From: a virus
IMG/VR virus record: IMGVR_UViG_3300044539_000040
Span: 1-22,884 of that record
Length of the DNA stretch: 22,884 bases
Reading direction: 5' to 3' (one strand)
The notes under the pieces are model-generated. The model ran no database searches and had not been told where the DNA came from. It saw only the letters and a program-made list of their open reading frames with translations. Numbering within the stretch: the first letter of the stretch is position 1; every line of letters begins with the position of its first letter. Positions 5,095-11,435 of the stretch are shown here, piece by piece. The translations under genes and the position numbers were made by a program.

Positions 5095-5116
5095 TGCTAT
5101 ACGCGTTGCTATACAC
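5095..5116. repeat. Paired TGCTATAC box upstream of promoter copy 10
   Basis: Identical over its 22 bp to the pair at 2796-2817 and 4 nt upstream of promoter copy 10. Being the same at two sites 2.3 kb apart while neighbouring DNA differs argues for selection on the sequence itself. Confidence 0.65.
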
Positions 5117-5132
5117 GCTACGCTGCGCTCCA

Positions 5133-5482
5133 CGTATCGTATCGTAATACGTATACATACATACACGTATCGGCAATGGTAATGTATCGGCACACGGTAA
5201 CGGCAACGCACAGGAGACCAGACACAGCACACAGCACAGACCAGATCACGGCACATCACCAGCACTAGCACACGGCACACGGCAGAGCACAACACCAGAC
5301 ATGATGCAGCGCGATGAGGTAACACTGCTAGCCAGCATACCATACACATGCACCCGTATCGTATCACATCGTATAACATATCGTACACATCACACGCACA
5401 CACCACAGCACACATACAATCACACGAGACACAACGTATCACACTGCCATGCATATCGTACATAGAATAGCCAGATCGTATC
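5133..5482. repeat. CGTATC hexamer cluster in A/C-rich block
   Basis: Exact CGTATC occurs at 5133, 5138, 5166, 5355, 5360, 5435 and 5477, with further ATCGTA/TATCG variants between. They cluster at both ends of a core (about 5190-5310) in which T is nearly absent from the plus strand. Iteron-like spacing is irregular. The hexamer resembles the TCGTAT block of the promoter family, so degenerate binding sites for the same protein are conceivable. Confidence 0.45.
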
Positions 5483-5605
5483 ACACGCGCACAGGAAAAG
5501 GCAAATCGTTTTGTACAAAGTCGAAAAACGGCCGGGGGGTGGGGTAAACCCAAATCGTTTTCCTTTCCAAATTCCAATGTGAAACGTAGGGTGTAACCCC
5601 TTATA

Positions 5606-5615
5606 TATATATTTG
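5606..5615 (+). promoter_or_regulatory. Possible host-type -7 element for the right arm
   Basis: The run TATATATTTG contains TATATTTG, which fits TAnnTTTG, the -7 consensus known for Bacteroidota primary sigma factors. It lies about 200 nt before the first rightward gene. No convincing -33 TTTG partner is seen at the proper distance, and A/T-rich DNA gives such matches by chance. Weak call. Confidence 0.2.
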
Positions 5616-5716
5616 TAACAACATTTTTTCAACACTGATAAAAATTTTTTATAATATTTTTTTTTGTATCTTATTATAATAAACATACGTCGGTTGGTTA
5701 TAATAAATAAACGAAA

Positions 5717-5766
5717 AGTGTGACGTAAGGTAGTTATATATAAAAATAGTAGGCTAATGTCACACT
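5717..5766. repeat. 50-bp dyad element, copy B
   Basis: AGTGTGAC (5717-5724) and GTCACACT (5759-5766) are perfect 8-bp inverted arms around an A/T-rich core with TTATATATAA. The segment TAGGCTAAYGTCRCACT is shared with copy A at 2843-2891. It lies 51 nt before the first rightward gene, the right place for an operator or a promoter core of the late arm. Confidence 0.6.
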
Positions 5767-5817
5767 GTGAGAATTGATTACAATGCGTAATTGTATATAC
5801 TATAACCAAAAAGAATT

Positions 5818-6579
5818 ATGGCATTTAAACTAAGAAGTCAATCACCATTATATCAGGATAAGAATAAGCCTACGCTTTACGACAAGGGTTCTGATAAGGT
5901 ATACAAAAAAGTATACGGGCTTGAGGAGCGTGTTGATAAGGCTTTAGGGTACCCAGAGACTAGAGCTCAGTCTATTGCTGATGATTATACGGCAAAGAAT
6001 AAAGGAGATGATATGAAGGCTGATAAGGTTAGGCATGCGGCTGCTAGTATGTATACGCGCCAAGCTATATCTAAAAAGCTAGGGGGGGGAATCCTTGGTA
6101 ATGTTGTTGGAGGTATAGGAGCTAATGCTTTAGGAGCAGCGCATGAGGTTGCTTCGTTCAATAGCGAGAATGGTATTATAAATGGATTACAGGAAATGGC
6201 AATGGATATGACTAATAACGCTATTGGGAGTATTTCTAAGAAGAAGAACGTGATATCGAATATTGAAAAGTACGGCACTAGTGGGATTGGTGATAAAACA
6301 AAGAAAGACATGCTTAAACGTAAAGTGTCGCCATTATTAAAACAAAAGTTATCCCCTAAGGCAGCCAAGGCTAAAGCGGTAAGAGATTTGGCATTTGCTA
6401 AAACAGATGATAGAAGAGCTAAGAAAGCGCATGCTCAAAGAAAGCATCGTGCAGACCCTAGCGGTAAAGGTAAAGATTGGGATCATGAAGACCAACAGTG
6501 GGAGACTGCTAAAAGGAACAGGGGTAATGACGGGAATGGTACTAAGGGTGAAAGCGGAAAGAAATACAGTACAAAATAA
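5818..6579 (+). CDS. Putative virion-associated protein with HE/MDxxNNxxG signature, 253 aa
   Basis: This is the first gene of the right arm. The N-terminus MAFKLRSQSPLYQDKNK has the SPL-type opening seen in several other proteins here. A middle region (about 66-140) is helical with RHAAASMYTRQA (72-83), a Gly-rich turn, AHE (108-110) and MDMTNNAIG (129-137). This His, HE and MD-x2-NN-x2-G order resembles the DUF6973-type domain, whose activity is not established to my knowledge. The C-terminal 90 residues are very basic and low-complexity, ending in a D/E/K/G-rich tail, as in DNA-associated internal virion proteins. The start is the first ATG after the control region. Function unknown; an internal or ejected protein is an inference. 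Confidence 0.65.
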   Translation: MAFKLRSQSPLYQDKNKPTLYDKGSDKVYKKVYGLEERVDKALGYPETRAQSIADDYTAKNKGDDMKADKVRHAAASMYTRQAISKKLGGGILGNVVGGIGANALGAAHEVASFNSENGIINGLQEMAMDMTNNAIGSISKKKNVISNIEKYGTSGIGDKTKKDMLKRKVSPLLKQKLSPKAAKAKAVRDLAFAKTDDRRAKKAHAQRKHRADPSGKGKDWDHEDQQWETAKRNRGNDGNGTKGESGKKYSTK

Positions 6580-6585
6580 GATATT

Positions 6586-6969
6586 ATGAAAATGAAAGGT
6601 ATAGGCCCTCAAGGATTGGGTACAAGCAAAAATAACGGATATACTATTGGTGAAGCCAGAGGATGCGGTTGCAATAGTAATTGTAGTTGTAGTCCATTAA
6701 AGAAGACTGCGGCTTGGACGCGTAAGGAAGGCAAAGATCCTAAAGGGGGATTGAATGCTAAAGGTGTTGCAAGTTATAGGGCGGCTAACCCTGGTAGTAA
6801 ATTACAAACAGCTGTAACTAAAAAACCATCGGAATTAAAAGCTGGTAGTAAAGACGCTAAACGTAGAAAATCTTTCTGTGCTAGAATGTCTGGTATGCCA
6901 GGTCCTTTGAAAAAACCAAACGGAGAACCAACAAGAAAAAAACTAGCATTAGACAAATGGAACTGTTAA
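6586..6969 (+). CDS. DUF6321-type phage protein, 127 aa
   Basis: The stretch from AAWTRKEGKDPKGGLNAKG (about residue 47) through NPGSKLQTAVTKKPSELK to SKDAKRRKSFCARMSGM (92-108) and the terminal KLALDKWNC is the pattern I know as DUF6321. This is a short basic domain widespread in tailed phages, including marine ones, with no known function. In front lies a Cys/Gly-rich segment (RGCGCNSNCSCSPLKK, 26-41) with five cysteines, possibly metal-binding, containing the SPLKK tag. The gene starts 6 nt after the previous stop, and its end overlaps the next small gene. Confidence 0.75.
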   Translation: MKMKGIGPQGLGTSKNNGYTIGEARGCGCNSNCSCSPLKKTAAWTRKEGKDPKGGLNAKGVASYRAANPGSKLQTAVTKKPSELKAGSKDAKRRKSFCARMSGMPGPLKKPNGEPTRKKLALDKWNC

Positions 6970-7100
6970 AAAGAAAAGATGGGTCTAAGTCGCCTAGAGG
7001 ACTATGGGATAACATTAGAGAGAATAAAGGTAGTGGCAAGAAGCCTACTAAAGCAATGCTTTCAGAGGCAAAAAAAATAAAAGCTAAAACAAAAAAATAA
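6957..7100 (+). CDS. Small basic conserved phage protein, 47 aa
   Basis: ATG at 6957 lies within the end of the DUF6321 gene in another frame. It encodes 47 residues (MELLKRKDGSKSPRGLWDNI, then RENKGSGKKPTKAMLSEAKK...) and ends in a TAA sharing a base with the next ATG (TAATG). The pattern SPRGLWDNIR-x3-GSGKKPT-x2-ML recalls small basic phage proteins often beside DUF6321 genes, from memory. Highly positively charged; a nucleic-acid-associated virion component is possible. Confidence 0.7.
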   Translation: MELLKRKDGSKSPRGLWDNIRENKGSGKKPTKAMLSEAKKIKAKTKK

Positions 7101-8113
7101 TGGCAATAATATATAGTTACCCAGCTACACAAGTAAACACTAACGACTATTTACTTGGGGTTAGATATGAAGAAGATAATAACGCTACCAAACTGTTTTC
7201 AGTAGAAGACATCATAACTTTAGCTAGTGTACCAGGCGCACCAGGGCCACAAGGCGCACAAGGCGTTCAAGGAGAGCAAGGCATACAAGGAGCGCAAGGG
7301 GAACAAGGAACGCAAGGAGATCAAGGGCCTCAAGGAACTGCCGGTAACTCTGTAACTATATTAGGTAGTTACGCAGATTATGCGGCTTTCTTAGCTGGTG
7401 CTGGTGGAAGCCCTGGAGCTGCTATTGGCGATTCATGGATTCTTTTGTCTGATGGTTCCTTAATGAGTTGGAATGGTACAGCGTGGTTTGATGCTGGTGA
7501 TATAAAAGGACCTCAAGGGGATCAAGGGCCAGCAGGTTCCCAAGGGATTCAAGGAGAGCAAGGAGTACAAGGCGTTCAAGGAATACAAGGTCCAGCCGGG
7601 CTTCCTGGCTTGTTTGCTCAAACTGCTGATGGAGGTCCTGTAACTGCTACAACAGTAGAAACAACAATAATAGGTGCTGGGGTGGGTACGTTAACTGTAC
7701 CTGCAAATGGATTTCAAATAGGAGACTCATTTCAAGCGACTTTAGACGGTGTAATTTCTTGTATAAGTTCTTCTGAAATACGTGTTCGAATAAAAACGTT
7801 GTCCGGCACTTTGCTTGCTGATACAGGTATAATCGATTTAGCAGCAGCTACAGACAAATCCTGGATACTAACTTTATACTTTACAATTAGGGCACTTGGC
7901 GGCCCTGGCACAGCTTCTATTTCTTCAGGTGGTTTATTTTCTTATATTAGGAATGGCGGAACTCAATTTGAAGGATATGTGTTAAGCACCCTTAACACCA
8001 CAACCTTTGATACAACGATTAATAACACACTTAATATTACTGTAGAATGGAACACGTCTAACGTTGGCAACTCTATATTATCAAGAAATTTTACACTTAC
8101 AAGAATATATTAA
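7100..8113 (+). CDS. Collagen-like fibre or adhesin protein, 337 aa
   Basis: Domain order: N-terminal MAIIYSYPATQVNTNDYLLG (virion-anchoring candidate, shared with the next gene); collagen-like Gly-x-Gln/Pro triplets at about 46-82; a small domain at 83-136 containing GDSWILLSDGSLMSWNGTAW; a second collagen-like run at 137-170; and a beta-rich C-terminal domain (about 175-337) of the kind that trimerises or binds ligand at fibre tips. Collagen-like runs in phage proteins act as trimeric rods, so a host-binding fibre is the natural reading. Whether it is on tail or head cannot be told. Confidence 0.85.
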   Translation: MAIIYSYPATQVNTNDYLLGVRYEEDNNATKLFSVEDIITLASVPGAPGPQGAQGVQGEQGIQGAQGEQGTQGDQGPQGTAGNSVTILGSYADYAAFLAGAGGSPGAAIGDSWILLSDGSLMSWNGTAWFDAGDIKGPQGDQGPAGSQGIQGEQGVQGVQGIQGPAGLPGLFAQTADGGPVTATTVETTIIGAGVGTLTVPANGFQIGDSFQATLDGVISCISSSEIRVRIKTLSGTLLADTGIIDLAAATDKSWILTLYFTIRALGGPGTASISSGGLFSYIRNGGTQFEGYVLSTLNTTTFDTTINNTLNITVEWNTSNVGNSILSRNFTLTRIY

Positions 8114-8128
8114 CAATAAAAAATATAC

Positions 8129-9838
8129 ATGGCAATAATATATAGTTACCCCCCAAATAGTAATATACTACCAACAGATATACTAATATGTACAAGTACT
8201 GTTTTGGTTAGTGGTAAACCTAAAAATCAAACTAAAAGTATATTAATACAAAACTTAACATCGTACATAAATACTAGTTCTACTAACAATTTAAATCAAG
8301 TGTTAACTAATGGAAATAGTTCTTTATTAAATGCTAAAATAGGCGAGTTATATTTATATGATACCACAGAATTAGAATACGGTAGGATAAAGTTATACGA
8401 TTCTGGATTTAATTTTTACAATAGCTTTGGCAATGCTACAAACATAATTAGCAAAGAAGGTATTGTTTTTTTTCCAAATGCTAACAACGCTTCGTTATTA
8501 ACAACAACAATTACTGCTAATAGAACATACCAATTACCTAATGCTTCCGGAACTATTGCTTTAACCAGTGATTTATCTACTTATGTTCCTTATACAGGAG
8601 CTACACAAGCTGTAAACTTAGGGGCTTTTAATTTAACAGTAAATAGTATATCAGTTGGTAAAGGAAGTGGATCAGGCGCTGCTAACACTGCGGTTGGAAA
8701 TTTGGCGTTATCTTCAGCTACCACTGGGTTTACCAATACGGCATTTGGTAGTGGAACTTTAAAAAGCGTAACAACTGGGTACGAAAATGTAGCTATTGGA
8801 CATAATGCTTTAACAAACGGGATTAGTTTTACTAGAATTACAGCAATTGGATGGGCTGCAGGAGAAAACCACACTTCGTCAATTGGTAGCGGTTCAGTAT
8901 ATATAGGTTGGGGCGCTGGTAGAAATACTACAAGCGCATATAATTGTACTTTTATAGGGGCCAATGCTGCAGTAAATAATACTACTGGAAACTGGAATAC
9001 AGGAATAGGAGAATCATGCATGCAATATGCAACTACCGGAATTGTAAATACAACACTTGGAGTTAGAGCACTGCTGAATAACACAACTGGATCTAACAAT
9101 GTAGCCATTGGCGGTTTTGCTGCGAATTTGATTGGATCAGGCACTACTAATACCGTAAGCAATCAAAGTATATTTATAGGGGCAAACACTAGAGCTCTTA
9201 ATGACAATGAAACAAATCAAATTGTAATAGGGGACACTGCTGTTGGATCCGGTTCAAATACTGTTACTTTAGGTAATACCTCAATAACAACTACTAGATT
9301 AAGAGGAATAGTGCAAGGCGGATCATTTGTGAAAGACGGAGGTACGTCTTTAGAGCATCTAATGGCAAATGGAACAGTATCTACAAATGGAACTTTATTT
9401 TCTGCTGTTTCAACAACATATCAAGTTGCAGCAGGCGCCTTGCAAAGTATTTCATCAGCAATACCAAGTGGTATATTTACAAACGGTAATTTATTGAAAT
9501 TAAATGCCGCTATAACTACTACAGCGGCGAGCGTTGCAATTGCAACAATAGAATTTTACATAAATTCTGCGGCAACAACAGTTGGAGCAACTTTAATAGG
9601 TAGATACAATGGCCCTATTGGTAATCAATATATTCCTATAGATAGATTCTTTTGGGTATCCGGCACAACTATCTATGGAAGGGATTTTACAGCCAGTGCG
9701 TCAACATCAACATCTAATTCAACTTTCGCAATCAATAGTGTTGCAATTCCAGCAACCCAATTTTATATAATCACCCAAGTTACAACAACATCAACTGATA
9801 GGGCCTGCATATCATCATTTCAAATAGAAAAATCATAA
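8129..9838 (+). CDS. Fibre or adhesin with beta-repeat shaft, 569 aa
   Basis: It opens with the same MAIIYSYP octapeptide as the previous protein (the first 23 nt of the genes are identical), followed by a different anchoring region. Residues about 140-400 are built from imperfect repeats of the type N-T-A-x-G-x-x-A-L...T-T-G (for example TGYENVAIGHNALTNG, TGSNNVAIGGFAAN). This is the pattern of trimeric beta-roll shafts in fibres and autotransporter adhesins. The C-terminal 150 residues form another beta-rich tip rich in Ser/Thr. No S74 self-cleaving chaperone signature is visible at the end. Likely receptor binding, with the previous protein as partner or alternative. Confidence 0.8.
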   Translation: MAIIYSYPPNSNILPTDILICTSTVLVSGKPKNQTKSILIQNLTSYINTSSTNNLNQVLTNGNSSLLNAKIGELYLYDTTELEYGRIKLYDSGFNFYNSFGNATNIISKEGIVFFPNANNASLLTTTITANRTYQLPNASGTIALTSDLSTYVPYTGATQAVNLGAFNLTVNSISVGKGSGSGAANTAVGNLALSSATTGFTNTAFGSGTLKSVTTGYENVAIGHNALTNGISFTRITAIGWAAGENHTSSIGSGSVYIGWGAGRNTTSAYNCTFIGANAAVNNTTGNWNTGIGESCMQYATTGIVNTTLGVRALLNNTTGSNNVAIGGFAANLIGSGTTNTVSNQSIFIGANTRALNDNETNQIVIGDTAVGSGSNTVTLGNTSITTTRLRGIVQGGSFVKDGGTSLEHLMANGTVSTNGTLFSAVSTTYQVAAGALQSISSAIPSGIFTNGNLLKLNAAITTTAASVAIATIEFYINSAATTVGATLIGRYNGPIGNQYIPIDRFFWVSGTTIYGRDFTASASTSTSNSTFAINSVAIPATQFYIITQVTTTSTDRACISSFQIEKS

Positions 9839-9841
9839 ATT

Positions 9842-10057
9842 ATGGAAAATTTAACACAAGAAGAAATTAAAACATCAGTGAACGCTGCCTATGATTCAGT
9901 AAAATTAATTAATGAATTAAATTTAATTGAAAAATTATCTAACGAGGAGGAAAGTACTTTAAATAGAAATAAAGAGCATATTGAGATTATGTTAGCAAAA
10001 GAATGGTTTTTCAAGGCCTTGACTGAAGATCAAAAGGCAGAACTATCTAATATTTAA
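9842..10057 (+). CDS. Small helical phage protein, 71 aa
   Basis: The 71-aa helical product (MENLTQEEIKTSVNAAYDSV...) contains NKEHIEIMLAKEWFFKALTE (41-60) and ends TEDQKAELSNI. The motif around IMLAKEWFxxALTxxQ occurs, from memory, in small proteins between fibre and lysis genes of other Bacteroidota phages. It starts 3 nt after the fibre stop and ends 3 nt before the holin candidate. Assembly or regulatory role unknown. Confidence 0.65.
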   Translation: MENLTQEEIKTSVNAAYDSVKLINELNLIEKLSNEEESTLNRNKEHIEIMLAKEWFFKALTEDQKAELSNI

Positions 10058-10060
10058 AAG

Positions 10061-10243
10061 ATGAGTAAAGAACAATTAGATATATTATTAAATAAATGGG
10101 TTAGTAGAAAGCTATCTGTTTTTATAGTAGCATGCGCCGGATTATTTTCGGGATACTTAACCTCGTCTGATTGGGTTATAATAGCCACTGCTTATATAGG
10201 CATACAGGGATTTACGGACATTGTTAATAAATTAAAAAGATAA
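10061..10243 (+). CDS. Holin candidate, 60 aa, two membrane segments
   Basis: MSKEQLDILLNKWVSRKLSV is followed by two hydrophobic segments (about 17-32 and 36-53) separated by a short polar turn (TSSDW), with a basic end (NKLKR). Size, two-pass topology with a short turn, and position at the head of the enzyme/spanin genes fit a small holin or holin partner. The stop overlaps the next start (TAATG). Holins have little sequence conservation, so the call depends on context. Confidence 0.6.
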   Translation: MSKEQLDILLNKWVSRKLSVFIVACAGLFSGYLTSSDWVIIATAYIGIQGFTDIVNKLKR

Positions 10244-10440
10244 TGGACCAAGGATCAATAAGACTGTACATATTAAATGCTTTAACTATTTACTTAAGCT
10301 TTACAAATTTGGAAACTACACTAAAAATACTATTACTATTAATATCAATAGTATATACTAGTATGAAAATATACGATTGGTTATTAATTAAATTAAACAA
10401 AAAAGATGGTAATAACAGTAAAGAGACTATACAAGACTGA
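10243..10440 (+). CDS. Second small membrane protein of the lysis cassette, 65 aa
   Basis: The 65-aa product starts MDQGSIRLYILNALTIYLSF. Two hydrophobic segments (about 7-20 and 26-42) are followed by a charged tail (KLNKKDGNNSKETIQD). Coupled by TAATG to the preceding 60-aa gene, it may be holin or antiholin; which of the two is which cannot be decided from sequence. Its last 35 nt overlap the start of the DUF5675-type gene in another frame. Confidence 0.6.
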   Translation: MDQGSIRLYILNALTIYLSFTNLETTLKILLLLISIVYTSMKIYDWLLIKLNKKDGNNSKETIQD

Positions 10441-10792
10441 TAACTCTGTAATAGGGGAAATGCTTATTGATGGTATATTTGAATGCTTTACTTTAGAAGA
10501 TGCAGAAAGACCGGTTAAAATTAAAGGAGAAACAGCAATACCTAAAGGAACCTACAGAGTGATTATAAATGAATCTAATAGGTTTAAAAGATTATTGCCT
10601 TTATTGATCGATGTTCCAAATTTTGAGGGGGTACGAATCCATAGTGGAAATTCTAACCACGATACTGAAGGTTGCATATTAGTTGGGCAAACGAGGAATA
10701 AAAACTATATTGGACAATCTAGAAAAGCTTTTGATAAACTATTCAAAAAGATGCAAGCTGCTAAGAATATAACATTAACAATTATATCATAA
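10406..10792 (+). CDS. DUF5675-type protein, probable peptidoglycan-acting lysis enzyme, 128 aa
   Basis: The sequence matches the DUF5675 pattern as I know it: CFTLEDAERPVKIKGETAIP (27-46), PKGTYRVIINESNRFKR (46-62), then VRIHSGNSNHDTEGCILVG (76-94). H79, H85 and C90 in IH-S-GN...H-x4-GC resemble the His/Cys arrangement of L,D-transpeptidase-like (YkuD-type) enzymes, but the activity has not been established to my knowledge. Between the holin candidates and a spanin it is the only gene that could be the lysis enzyme, so an endolysin role is a contextual inference. Start: first ATG in frame. It ends TAATG with the spanin gene. Confidence 0.75.
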   Translation: MVITVKRLYKTDNSVIGEMLIDGIFECFTLEDAERPVKIKGETAIPKGTYRVIINESNRFKRLLPLLIDVPNFEGVRIHSGNSNHDTEGCILVGQTRNKNYIGQSRKAFDKLFKKMQAAKNITLTIIS

Positions 10793-11280
10793 TGAAAAGA
10801 ATTATATTAATACTACTTATATTGTTAACCTCTTGCGCAAGCAGGAAGGTAGATATAAATAAAACAGATATTAAAAAAGACAGTATTGTAAACACAGAAG
10901 TTAAAGTTATAACTATAGAAAACAAAATAAAAACGGATTCTACAAACATAGCTACAAACATCGATAGCAGTGAAATTACTATAACCCCAATTGACTCAAG
11001 TAAAGTAATTGTTGTTGACGGTAAGAATTATAAAAACGTTGTTTTAAAGATTAAAAAAACTAAAGCTAATACTTTATATATAAATAATAAAAAAGAATCA
11101 GAAACAAAGCATAAAGACTCCACAGCGACTACTAAGATAGAAGTAAAAGAGCAATCAACTACAAAAACAAAAACAATAGATAAAAAAGCAAATTACTGGG
11201 TTTTATTTTATTGGTTAATTTTAATATTAATTTTATATTTATTATGGCGAAACAGACAGCGAGTATTCAACGTGTTGTAA
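10792..11280 (+). CDS. Unimolecular spanin candidate (u-spanin), 162 aa
   Basis: N-terminus MKRIILILLILLTSCASRKV is a lipoprotein signal with lipobox LTSC (acylation Cys15), predicting an outer-membrane lipid anchor. A long polar, Lys/Thr/Ser-rich periplasmic segment follows (about 18-133), predicted to be extended. The C-terminus carries a hydrophobic segment (about 135-152, YWVLFYWLILILILYLLW) and a basic end, anchoring it in the inner membrane. One protein with both anchors is the known u-spanin architecture (as in phage T1), which fuses inner and outer membranes in the last step of Gram-negative lysis. Its place directly behind the enzyme gene agrees. A two-protein spanin is not seen. Confidence 0.75.
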   Translation: MKRIILILLILLTSCASRKVDINKTDIKKDSIVNTEVKVITIENKIKTDSTNIATNIDSSEITITPIDSSKVIVVDGKNYKNVVLKIKKTKANTLYINNKKESETKHKDSTATTKIEVKEQSTTKTKTIDKKANYWVLFYWLILILILYLLWRNRQRVFNVL

Positions 11281-11375
11281 CAAAAATATCACGGCCGGGA
11301 GTTCACAGTAAAACAAAAACTTCAAAATTGAAGACTTCAAAACTTTATAGTAAAAAATATAAAGGGCAAGGTTAA
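11244..11375 (+). CDS. Small basic phage protein, 43 aa, overlapping the spanin end
   Basis: ATG at 11244 lies 37 nt inside the 3' end of the spanin gene. The 43-residue product (MAKQTASIQRVVTKISRPGV, then HSKTKTSKLKTSKLYSKKYK-GQG) has about a third Lys/Arg and no acidic residue. The S-R-x-G-V-H-x-K-x-K-T-S-K-x-K-x-S-K-x-Y...GQG pattern is one I recall from small proteins of Bacteroidota phages; function unknown, perhaps DNA-binding or an internal head component. Only 60 nt separate its stop from groEL. Confidence 0.7.
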   Translation: MAKQTASIQRVVTKISRPGVHSKTKTSKLKTSKLYSKKYKGQG

Positions 11376-11435
11376 GTGAAAACCGAAAAAAATAAGTAAT
11401 ATATAAAATATATTTAAATCTAATCAAATAAAATT

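Larger units (their letters stand above)
5091..5817. other. Divergent non-coding centre, 727 bp
   Basis: This separates all leftward genes from all rightward genes. Contents in order: paired TGCTATAC box; an A/C-rich, relatively GC-rich block (about 5117-5500) with at least seven exact CGTATC hexamers; two AAATCGTTTT decamers (5503-5512, 5552-5561) flanking a G-run (5534-5544); an A/T-rich part with two TTATAATAAA decamers (5674-5683, 5698-5707); and a 50-bp dyad element. Long open frames can be read across it on the minus strand, but they encode implausible Cys/Val/Arg-rich strings and are rejected. Candidate replication origin and/or master control region. Confidence 0.55.

Noticed and set aside
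5530-5545. G-quadruplex at the G-run
   Set aside because: Only two long G tracts are present; four separate tracts needed for a convincing quadruplex are missing.
5041-5577. 178-aa open frame on the minus strand across the A/C-rich block
   Set aside because: Its product is an implausible Cys/Val/Arg/Tyr string caused by the absence of stop triplets in low-complexity DNA, and it runs through promoter copy 10.
5420-5809. 129-aa minus-strand frame in the divergent region
   Set aside because: No start context or promoter, composition shifts halfway with DNA composition, and it overlaps the dyad element.
5985-6612. Long minus-strand frames opposite the first late genes
   Set aside because: They are antisense shadows of clearly coding plus-strand genes; products are hydrophobic without domain logic.
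8590-9162. 190-aa minus-strand frame opposite the repeat fibre
   Set aside because: Produced by the repeated codon pattern of the fibre gene; Pro/Val-rich artefact.
11376-11435. Shared promoter before groEL and the 124-aa gene (TATWTAAATCTAAT-like)
   Set aside because: The two leaders look alike only in a short A/T-rich stretch (TAAATCTAAT); too little to separate from background.
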